A stretch of 18,635 bases of DNA, taken from positions 1-18,635 of the forward strand of contig JFHB01000347.1 of NCBI GenBank assembly GCA_000729835.1, given 5' to 3'. The position numbers and the translations under genes are program-made. The notes under the pieces are model-generated. The model worked only from the letters and a program-made list of their open reading frames with translations. It was not told the DNA's origin and did no database searches. Shown one piece after another: positions 1 to 7,453 of the stretch; position 1 is the first letter of the stretch; every line of letters begins with the position of its first letter. The stretch is from Atkinsonella hypoxylon (Eukaryota; Ascomycota; Sordariomycetes; Hypocreales; Clavicipitaceae).

Positions 1-453
1 GGGGGGGGGGGCGAGGGGAGTCTCGAGGCTGTTCTGGACGATGAGCTGCCAAGGTCTCGTTTGAGCAAGTCGTCGGAACCAATTCCGGGTGGCTGCTTGG
101 CCGTTATTGACAGGTTTGATGGGAAGAAGGTCGTGATCAAAGAGATAAGCCGATGGACCTACGGGAGGCAGGGGATGATGTTCTGGGCTTTACGGAATAG
201 CGAGCTAGAAGCTAAAATTACCCCAGACGCCATGGCCATGGCCAGTAACGGCTACAGGGTGAATGAAGGGATTGGTTGCTTCACTTCTTTTGTCGCCCTT
301 GCCGATTTCGATTTCACCACGTGCGCGCGCAATAAGAGTATAACTAACCGTAAATCAAGCTCACTATTCCGTACAACCCATGCATCCGATCGTCCGATTC
401 CTCTTGACCCCCACCCCAATTCAGGGTCTTCTCGGACGCGGACTGTGCGTTAG
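1..453 (+). CDS. Possible 3' end of a gene cut by the window edge; unrecognised
   Basis: Frame 1 is open from the first base to a TAG stop at 451-453 (150 codons), with no ATG near its beginning, so any gene would start outside the window. The first part begins with glycines from the edge G run and continues as a plausible mixed protein sequence (for example GGCLAVIDRFDGKKVVIKE). The last 50 or so residues, rich in S, R, T and P, look less like a conserved protein. The true coding end may be earlier, for example at an intron near 255-260, where GGTGAATG could serve as a donor. I do not recognise a family. It could also be a chance open frame, since it has no supporting homology. Confidence 0.25.
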   Translation, partial: GGGGEGSLEAVLDDELPRSRLSKSSEPIPGGCLAVIDRFDGKKVVIKEISRWTYGRQGMMFWALRNSELEAKITPDAMAMASNGYRVNEGIGCFTSFVALADFDFTTCARNKSITNRKSSSLFRTTHASDRPIPLDPHPNSGSSRTRTVR

Positions 454-1360
454 TTATATCATGCCTTATCAACCATCGACGACGGCATTACGCTATCGCC
501 TCAGCAAAATCGTGTCTGCCCGCAAGATAAGTGATTTTGATAACAAATGACCGCCGTTCCATCCAGTCGCAAGTGCAAGCGCAAGTGGATTCGGACTTTA
601 CTCCATACAGAACACGCAACGGTCCCTTACCTGGCTATCTTGCAGATCCAGTCTCGATCCTATACTTTATTTCATGGAGGCAACTCCCCTGCCGGTTTCC
701 ACCTTCCGAGACGCAGCTTATGGACGGCTGCGCAGACCAGTTCTTCGGCTAGCAGATGGCGTTCATACATTATGGTCAAGGCCGGTGTTACTCTCGAAGC
801 CAGAGCCCGTCACCTCAGTTAGCTCGCTGCTAAGCCAAAAAAAAGGGACCAGACTAACTATTTCCGTAAGGCCTCTTTTTCTGCCAAGACGGGGAACCTT
901 GTTCAATTCCCTGCTTATTCGCTTTGCGTGCAGACGGAATTATCGGAAAGATGTGATGAGATGGCAGTGTAGCCAAGACTTTCTTTGGTCGGGAGACAGT
1001 TGATCAGGCTAAGAAACTCGGATGCCTGCGTGTTCAATTGTCCACCCCAAGGGCTGATGATAGCTGTCGAACCGTCATTCTCGCCCCATGGAAACGGATA
1101 GATTTCCATTTCGGAGTATTCTATCCCTCCCACCGGTGATGTGAGTCCGGTCCATAGGATGGGCTTTTTTTTAAAAAAAAAAAAGGCCACTTACCTCAAG
1201 TGATCTCGATTGGTCCAGTGCAACAACCAAGAATGCTTGGAGACGAACGACTTTTTGTTCCATGCATGCTTCTACCAAGTCTTGGCTCTCAACATCTTCC
1301 GTTCTTGGCTGTCCTGATCCGCGAATATTGGTGCGCCGCGTGCGCTGTCAAAACCTTTTA

Positions 1361-1395
1361 CACGTCACGTCACGTCACGTCACGTCACGCCACGG
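1361..1395. repeat. CACGT pentanucleotide tandem repeat
   Basis: Five perfect CACGT units are followed by the variants CACGC and CACGG. Read on the other strand the array repeats TGACGTG, which contains the TGACG half-site of fungal ATF/CREB-type bZIP factors and the ACGTG core. No gene start that it could control is visible within 1 kb, so a regulatory role is only a possibility. Replication slippage explains the array equally well. Confidence 0.8.
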
Positions 1396-2122
1396 CTTGG
1401 CTACGCAACAAACAGCATTGACCACTACCTAGTTAACTAGTTACCGACATTATACTTGTGATCGCTAGGTTACATTACCGCTCGGCGCCGATGCGTACAT
1501 GCCTCCCTGGTCGGTGGACCCTAATGCGATTGGTGTCGCAGCAAGCTGGCTGACGAGGTTAGACGAGCCTATCTGCAGACAGACTAGGTTACGAATAGGC
1601 AGTCTCGCAGCCTCCACAGATACAAATTTCACTAGTTACTACACGCAGCGTTATTGGGCAACTTGGTCTGTTTCTCCTATGTCCTAGAGAACATGCTAGA
1701 TCGGACGGATGCTGACCAAGGCAGCCCATGAGAACGGCATGCGTGGAAAATTGACGTTTGAGTAATCTACGAGTACAGACAGACAGACAGACAGTCTTGT
1801 CGAAGGTAGAAGAAGGGGTGTTGTCGGGGATTGGCTGCTGCGGGGGAGGAGCGGAGGAAGACAAGATGGCATGACTCGACGACCCTGCATCGTATGAAAG
1901 ATGATGGCGCGTGCATAGACTCGGGGTTGCCGGTTGTCATGTAAGGTTTTCGACATCTGCTCTGAAGAAAGTACGCAAGTGCCTTGGTATTCCGTAGATC
2001 AATCGCAGAACGGAACAAAGCGGGGCCTTGGACCAGGGTTGCGGAAGTCCCGCTTTGGGACTTGAGCCTTGATTGATGAGGAAGGAGACATGACGCAGGT
2101 TTCAAGGCCTAGGGTCGCCATT

Positions 2123-2143
2123 GATAACTGATAACTGATAACT
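2123..2143. repeat. GATAACT heptamer, three tandem copies
   Basis: Three perfect head-to-tail copies of GATAACT are followed by a partial GA. Each copy includes a GATA core, but there is no neighbouring gene start to suggest a GATA-factor site. It is most simply a minisatellite. Confidence 0.8.
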
Positions 2144-2462
2144 GAGTGCCTGGATGCTTTACAGCTAGGAGACTTGCTTAGCCCGTCTAGATGTTTAGCA
2201 CGAGGCGACTAAGCAACTTCTATTCCGTAGTAACGTGTGTATAAATACTTGTTCTCTCGGCCATATCATAGGCAGGCGGTTTAGAAGATGCATCATCTAT
2301 CATCTGAGGCTGAGTTTTGACATGCCCATCAGTGAGTGGATGGAGGCGAGGGGGCTGATGCTACGCGATCTACCCGGAAATCTGTCTCTCTCCACTGCTT
2401 TTACATTTCCATGTGTCATGGAAACGGCTCCTTTGGCGGGGGGAAGCTGGAGCTTTGAATCC

Positions 2463-2477
2463 GGGGGGGGGGGGGGG
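2463..2477. repeat. Poly-G tract, 15 bases
   Basis: An uninterrupted run of 15 G follows a CC. The exact length is unreliable in any sequencing read. The tract could form G-quadruplex-like structures, but nothing around it suggests a function. Confidence 0.85.
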
Positions 2478-2590
2478 AACGTCACTAAGAGGGCGAGGGT
2501 AAAGGGATGCTAGAGGGGGACCTCCATGTCGATGTCTGAAGTTCGTGCACGGCAGGCCATTCACGGCGATGCAAGCGCTTCATTCCGAGA

Positions 2591-2830
2591 ACTCGGTTCC
2601 TGCCGTACCGTGAAGGAACTCGAATCGTGCACGACAAGGAAAGCTGTATTTCTACTACCTGTTCTCGCTTTTCGACAATGAACAAGTTAACTATCTGCCC
2701 TTCACTCACGGACGTCGTAGCAGGATTTCGTCCCAAGTTTTGCTCGTTGCATTCTGCCAGGCAGCTTGATACGTTTGTAATTCATGAGCTGACCCCGGCG
2801 AAGATCTCATCAAGGTGCCTCGTGAAGGTC
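2591..2830 (+). pseudogene. Fragment resembling a fungal deuterolysin-like (M35) metalloprotease
   Basis: The plus-strand frame through GTG 2627 (open from an upstream stop near 2537 to 2957) encodes, in order, a CISTTCSRF segment, KLTICPS, a cysteine in FRPKFCSLH, and DTFVIHELTP. The spacing of CP, a later Cys, then T..HE.T is the pattern I know from fungal M35/aspzincin proteases, where HExxH binds zinc and supplies the catalytic Glu. Here the second histidine of HExxH is proline, so the zinc site would be incomplete. There is no upstream ATG with a signal peptide or propeptide, and after the motif the sequence no longer looks like the family. I read it as a decayed, truncated copy. The family call rests on a short motif pattern and memory, so it is tentative. 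Confidence 0.35.
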
Positions 2831-3212
2831 TTCTCTCTACAGCAGAAAGTCACCATCATTTTCGAATATCAAGTCCATCAAGAATTGCCTGAACGATGGT
2901 CAGACAACTTGATAAGAAGCATCGGATTTGAAAAGGAAAGAAGAAACTGTCTCTGCTAGACGCTCTCGTGAAAGATAGAAAGCGGAAGCTGCGCTTCCGT
3001 ACCTGCCCTCACTTTGCTTTGCTGATGACGCAAAACTCAGGCAGAGCCCCTCTTTCTCTTTATAATCATGCGCCATTCAGTGGAACATCGAAAAAATGGG
3101 CAATAACGGGCAATTATCATCGCGGAAGGAGCCTCTCACGTCCCGATATTTCACCTCTCAAAATGGACACCTTTCTAAACCACCGTCTTTGCAAGCGCAC
3201 TCCGTTGTCATC
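2831..3212. other. Intergenic, nothing recognised
   Basis: This contains the remainder of the metalloprotease-like frame and then the 3' flank of the minus-strand CCFSD-repeat gene. A plus-strand open frame at 2968-3402 runs into that gene, but its first half has no recognisable features and its second half is the antisense reading of the CCFSD repeats. Confidence 0.4.
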
Positions 3213-3875
3213 CTATCGACTTGACCTCGGTCGCCTGCCACAGAAGCACACCTCGCTGATGTTGCATAAGCCACTGCTTAGGTCAGAAAAGCAGCAACCC
3301 CCACTGTCCGAGAAACAGCAGCCGCCACGATCGGAAAAGCAGCAGCCTTCGCGATCGGAGAAGCAACAGCCGCCACGATCGGAAAAGCAGCAGCCCTCGT
3401 GATCGGAGAAGCAACAGGCCGTGTCCTCCCAGTACAGAGGATCAGTGGCCTTGTAGCCCACCGTGTCGATGCTTATCCTGGCATGAGAATCGTCGTCGTT
3501 GTCGCAACTTCGTCCACTCCGCTGTTGTTCCTCGGCCTGGCGCCGTTGTCGCCCGTCATGACGGATAGCCCGCTGCCGCTCCTGCCGACCAAGACTGAGG
3601 CTGCGGCCCAGTAGACTGTCGTTGGCCACGGCGTCAGAGCTATCAGAACGGGTGCTCAGAACTTCCGCATCATTTGCAGAGAATGGGGCAGACGTCACAG
3701 GCGATGCCCCGCTTGGAGCTCTTGAGAAAGTGCGTGATGAAGAAGAAGCTTCTTCGTATGATGGAGGCAGATCGAGTTCTTCCACCACTGGAATGGTTTG
3801 CTGGTAATCCTGCCGTTGCCGCTGCCCCATGTCTGGCACCTTGGTAGAGCCTAAATTGTTCTCGCGGAGCCCCAT
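3213..3875 (-). CDS. Small PPxY protein with CCFSD octapeptide repeats (unknown function)
   Basis: I do not recognise a named family. With the ATG at 3875 (A at -3, G at +4) the product is 220 residues; an ATG at 3830, beginning MGQRQRQ and with G at -3 and +4, would give 205. The frame also runs upstream through a GAAAG-rich tract to a TTG, which I exclude. Features in order (220-residue numbering): a PPSYEEA motif at about 37-43, of the PPxY type bound by WW domains; a Ser-rich low-complexity stretch; a basic Arg/Gln-rich part near 95-120; an acidic DNDDD patch; then six copies of CCFSD spaced eight residues apart (about 154-198), followed by more cysteines and a basic C-terminus. No signal peptide or membrane helix is evident. 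The paired cysteines could bind metal or be S-acylated to tether the protein to a membrane; both are guesses. The pattern recalls lineage-specific fungal proteins, but I cannot name one. Confidence 0.6.
   Translation of the reverse strand: MGLRENNLGSTKVPDMGQRQRQDYQQTIPVVEELDLPPSYEEASSSSRTFSRAPSGASPVTSAPFSANDAEVLSTRSDSSDAVANDSLLGRSLSLGRQERQRAIRHDGRQRRQAEEQQRSGRSCDNDDDSHARISIDTVGYKATDPLYWEDTACCFSDHEGCCFSDRGGCCFSDREGCCFSDRGGCCFSDSGGCCFSDLSSGLCNISEVCFCGRRPRSSR
3283..3420 (-). repeat. 24-bp tandem repeat inside the CCFSD gene, about 6 copies
   Basis: Five full 24-bp units begin at 3283, 3307, 3331, 3355 and 3379, and a partial sixth begins at 3403. On the minus strand each encodes CCFSD plus a three-residue linker (HEG, RGG, REG, RGG, SGG). 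Differences within the CCFSD core are all synonymous (TGC/TGT, TTC/TTT, TCG/TCC/TCT, GAT/GAC), while linker residues vary. Constraint on the pentapeptide is therefore plausible, with the strand ambiguity discussed in the findings. Confidence 0.85.
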
Positions 3876-5138
3876 TCTTGCGCCAACGTTCTTTCCTTTC
3901 CTTTCCTTTCCTTTCCTTTTCTTTTCTTCTTTAGCGAAGAATTCGACGACTTTTGCGGAGGGCAAGAGGGCCTAAAGCCGGAAGAATTATAGAAGATGCT
4001 GGCTGCTGGCTGGGGGAAATGACAATCTGGAGTTACTGCCCAAGATGAGAGGCCTCGAAATGTGAACACAACTAGGGGACTTTGAAAAGAGAGCAAGTCT
4101 ACAGCGTTATAGCGGAGCGGAGTGATCGAGAAAACGAAGGAGAGTCAGCGAGCCGTTAGCGCTCCCCATGTGATGACTGGGACGCGCAAGGCATAACGTC
4201 GCTTCGTCGCAGTTCGGAAAAGATTTCGTCAGCATTTACACTGAAATGGATGTTGATTGGGTGTCACGGGTTGAGCTAAAGCTGCAACAACGCAAAGATG
4301 CCTTGCTGACTGTTCCTGTGATGCGTGGGATGTCTGGGATTATCATTGGTCGTTGGAGCGGCGTTGGCTCCCTCGTCAGCATGATGAATAGATTCAGCCT
4401 ACGGCCCAGACAAATTCCTTAGCTTAACTAGATGGCATGTTGTGACGTTTTGCCAACTTGATGTACGCCTGACTATCCCAATCGAGGCTGAATTCGACTT
4501 GATTGGGACAAATACACCCTAGCGGGATCAGATTCGGGAAATAACCCGTGTCAGAGTTCTAGTAAACGAGGCTGATTCCTGCTTTGCCGCTCAAAATGTG
4601 GCAATAGCGAACGTGAAACTAAAAGACATAGTGTCATGCTGCATCTTCGAAACTAGCTGCTATGCCGTATAGCGAAAAGCGTGCTTGTCCATCTCGGCTT
4701 GCGTCGGTATGACACTGTCCGCTGTGCGATGATTTGCAGTCCATTTGCTAACTATTGTCGATATTGTGACTGACGAGTACAGTCTATGAATCAATCGTTG
4801 AGTTTGATACAATGAGGGCTTTCCAAGGGAGAAGGCCTGCTCTAGGTCCTCGACGTGAAATCGGAGCTGATCTGTGATCTGGGCTCTCTGTGTCTTATGG
4901 GAAGAGATTTAACCTGCAGTGGACTCAAATCAGGGACAAAAAAAAAAACCAGCTGGATTTGTGCATCGAGGGTCAGCAGATTCATCGGCAAAACCACACC
5001 ACAAGGTCTCGTCATTCAAGTATTACCACCATTGGCTCTAAAAAATACCCGACGTTCTTATTGAAGATGTAAAACCAAAGGAAGTAGAATGGCAACAAAC
5101 AGAAAGGGTACTCGTGTGAATGAAGGTAAAACGAATGA
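3876..5138. other. Intergenic: upstream of the CCFSD gene, downstream of the vWA gene
   Basis: At 3891-3915 lie five perfect copies of CTTTC (GAAAG on the minus strand), extended by related pyrimidine-rich sequence to about 3930. This lies just upstream of the CCFSD-gene start and is probably 5' leader or promoter sequence. From about 3960 to 5138 I see only short open frames with no recognisable content and an A-rich run near 4938-4949. The last part is the 3' flank of the vWA gene. Confidence 0.5.
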
Positions 5139-5936
5139 TCACGACAGATCCGCAGTCTTCTGTCGATCATACCGTCTGTGAATCGCCCCAAGTACCACCT
5201 TCAGGATGCCTTCCGCAGTAAGAACCTTGTTGTCAAACCGATCCTTCGCATCAAACGTAGCCGTGTCAACCATGTCTCGAATCCCCGTCTTTTCGAGCTC
5301 GTCATCCAGCTCCCGGAGCGCCTCCCGGGCCTCTGGCGACGAGCCAATTTGAAAGAACTGGATGCCGACCTGGGCGAGCGGGACGTCAAGCTTGTCCAGC
5401 TGGCGAGCGTACTGCACAATCACGCTCTCAGGGTCATCCGATGGCTCGCCGTCAGTGATGACAATCAAGTTCAGACCCTTGACGTCGGAAAAGTTCGAGG
5501 CGCTGCTCAGTTTCTGCACGTACGGCTTGAGTATGCTGTCGATTCTGGCCGCCGTGAACGTGGCCCCCAGCGGCCGCGTCGTCTTGAAGATGTTGTTGAC
5601 AACGTTGGCGTCGCGCAAGTTGTAGTAGCCTCCCGCGGCCCGGCCGTCGGGCGCACTGGCTGGCGATCGGTGGTTCAGGAAGTACAGGTCGATGCCGTCT
5701 GGGTCCCGGGTCGCGCAGATCGAGGTGATGGTCGCGAGGGCGTTGCTTGCCTCTTCCCACAGCTTGCCTGCCATGGATCCTGAGTCGTCGACGAGGAGGA
5801 CGGTGTCGTATCTGGTGAGGAGAGCATAGCTGTCTTCTTCTGTGGACGACGGCTGGGCAGGCGTGTACGCGGGCGGTGCGTCGGACGTGAGGGCTTTGCG
5901 TGCATTCGCTGGGGGCACAGTGCTTTCTGGCGTCAT
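5139..5936 (-). CDS. von Willebrand factor A domain protein with intact MIDAS and N-terminal PPAY
   Basis: The product is 265 residues from the ATG at 5936 (A at -3). The frame also runs upstream to a TTG at 5966, which I do not use. A short Pro/Thr-rich head carries PPAYTP at 21-26, a PPxY-type WW-domain ligand. The vWA fold fills about 44-250: strand TVLLVDDSGSM with the MIDAS DxSxS at D50/S52/S54, a MIDAS threonine candidate in GATFTAA (T126 or T128), and the strand LIVITDGEP with D162. All metal-coordinating positions are present, so divalent-cation-dependent binding is expected. There is no signal peptide or membrane segment, which suggests an intracellular protein, as with many fungal single-vWA proteins; the ligand is unknown. 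A two-exon model is possible: ATG at 6040, a 36-base first exon (6005-6040), and a 68-bp intron (5937-6004) with GTACGT donor, CTAAC branch and AG acceptor, adding 12 in-frame residues. The domain call is secure; the exact start is not. Confidence 0.85.
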   Translation of the reverse strand: MTPESTVPPANARKALTSDAPPAYTPAQPSSTEEDSYALLTRYDTVLLVDDSGSMAGKLWEEASNALATITSICATRDPDGIDLYFLNHRSPASAPDGRAAGGYYNLRDANVVNNIFKTTRPLGATFTAARIDSILKPYVQKLSSASNFSDVKGLNLIVITDGEPSDDPESVIVQYARQLDKLDVPLAQVGIQFFQIGSSPEAREALRELDDELEKTGIRDMVDTATFDAKDRFDNKVLTAEGILKVVLGAIHRRYDRQKTADLS

Positions 5937-6040
5937 CTTCGCGTTAGATGTGGCATGAACTGGCAAGGAGATACGCTCTGGACTGGGCGGGAATGACTAC
6001 GTACCCTGTGTTGCTGGTGAGAATGACGAAGAGGGGGCAT

Positions 6041-7453
6041 TTGAAGCGTTTGCGGTGTACCCTGGCGAAGAGGGATTTTCACGAGAAATAAAAGGATAGT
6101 GGGACATCTTCAGTTTGAAGGAAAAAGGCATGTTTCTTTCTTTTTCCCTTGGTATGCGTGGTGAGTGACTAGGATAGCGTGTAAGAGAGGTAAGGATCGA
6201 AGCTGTAACTATATACCGCTTGTTTAACGTCAGCTTCAGTGGTTACGTTACGTCTGTAGTTAGTCATGTCTGCTATTCCGAGGCAGATGATTCTATGGCT
6301 TGAATCAGTGAATTAAGGAAGGAGCAATGGAGGACTGGATTATCCCCATCCAACCGATATCCTGCACGTGTCCGTGTAGTGTAGACTGGCTGGCAGTCAC
6401 CTAAGGGACTGTGTCATGCGGCACAACAAAGTTTTCGATATGCTTTAGCGCTAAAGTCTCTCTTCGGGGTTTCCAATTGGTTCATCCCTTGTTTTGGGCC
6501 GGCACTTACAACTTACAAACACTTTGGTCTGGCAGATTTGTCTCGGGCTATCGCAGCCAATCACAGTACAGTACATGGTAAGGCGCTAACATCAGCAAGG
6601 CGCCAAGATTGATCAATCAATTGAATCTTTACAAGGTCTCCTTCATCGGAACGACCCCGCAAGCCCGCAATGTTCGACCTATTTTTATTCCACTCTGGGC
6701 TTAGTGGCTGCTCCATTTTCATTCCTTGCCGCGCAGCTGTCCCACTCCGACCCCACGTTTCTTAGGCAGCCGCCCCTCGATTTTGCTAATGCACTCCTCT
6801 CTCTCTATAACTGCCTTGTAGCTTGGTGCAGCTTAACCGCAACCTCCATTTGTGTGATGTTGCTAAACCGCCCTCGCCAAGAGTCTATAGCAAAGTTCAC
6901 GCCCTAAACCTAGAGAGTCTTCCTAACGTCCTTTGTCTCTTGTGCAACAGAAGATGCAGGCAGAACAGCATAAAGGCCCTCCCCAATATGCTATTGAGAC
7001 CAATCTCTATACTCAGCACTTCATCTTCGCACTGGCGCTGCAGGCCAAGACCATTCTCATTCTATACCGCCGCAATTACAATTTTGCGAGATTGACAGCC
7101 CACTATATTCTCAAAAGAGACTACGAAGGGCATGCATACACCTCGGGGCTAGGACAGCGGTCGTCCTGGCCGTGGCTGATGCTGTATCCACATACATTTC
7201 GTCCTTGCCCACTTGGGTAAGCTCTGCGCTCTGCTCTGCTCGCTTCGGGCCGCTCTAACTAGGGCAAAAAGACTAACATGCCTCAACCAGGTCAGTCTCC
7301 TTACTGCAGTGTCTTTGGATGTCCGGGGCTGGCCCACTACCGTCTGCGATACATGCTGACTTATTGGAGGTGTCGCACTCGTCGGAATCTGAAAAACACG
7401 TGACCAGGGTCCATGGATTACGACCAATAGAAAAATTGCCGCTGTCAAGCACC
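6041..7453. other. Intergenic: vWA gene upstream region and approach to the NLR relic
   Basis: The first few hundred bases are upstream of the vWA gene and presumably hold its promoter; I see no distinct element. From about 6700 to 7300 there are several overlapping plus-strand open frames of 67-95 codons, none with recognisable motifs. The N-terminal half of the HET domain that should precede the relic at 7454 would be expected at about 7280-7450, but I cannot align it with confidence. At about 7434-7465 the sequence may represent the conserved HET stretch leading to the SVEFFS motif, split by a frameshift. Confidence 0.4.

Larger units (their letters stand above)
454..2590. other. Stretch without a supportable gene, with several simple repeats
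   Basis: I see no gene here. The open frames are short, overlap on both strands and often begin at GTG or TTG, which do not normally start fungal genes. The stretch holds a T8A12 tract at about 1165-1184, a CACGT tandem array at 1361-1395, an ACAG run at about 1778-1796, three copies of GATAACT at 2123-2143 and a run of 15 G at 2463-2477. A TATAAATA-like string lies near 2239 without an obvious gene downstream. Confidence 0.5.

Noticed and set aside
674..1003. Plus-strand frame starting MEATPLPVSTFRDAAYGRL
   Set aside because: The opening resembles the N-terminus of some fungal MFS drug transporters, but the likeness lasts under 20 residues and no transmembrane segments follow in any frame, so I do not annotate it.
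915..1190. 91-codon minus-strand frame beginning with a run of Phe and Lys
   Set aside because: It begins at GTG and its start is translated from the T8A12 tract; there are no motifs.
1361..2143. Tandem arrays considered as a CRISPR-like array
   Set aside because: The units are 5-7 bp and perfectly contiguous, with no spacers, in a eukaryotic genome.
2968..3402. 144-codon plus-strand frame with SEKQQP repeats
   Set aside because: The repeat part is the antisense reading of the CCFSD array, and the rest has no recognisable features.
5178..5783. 201-codon plus-strand open frame
   Set aside because: It is antisense to the vWA domain, whose MIDAS residues are all intact on the minus strand; it has no motifs of its own.
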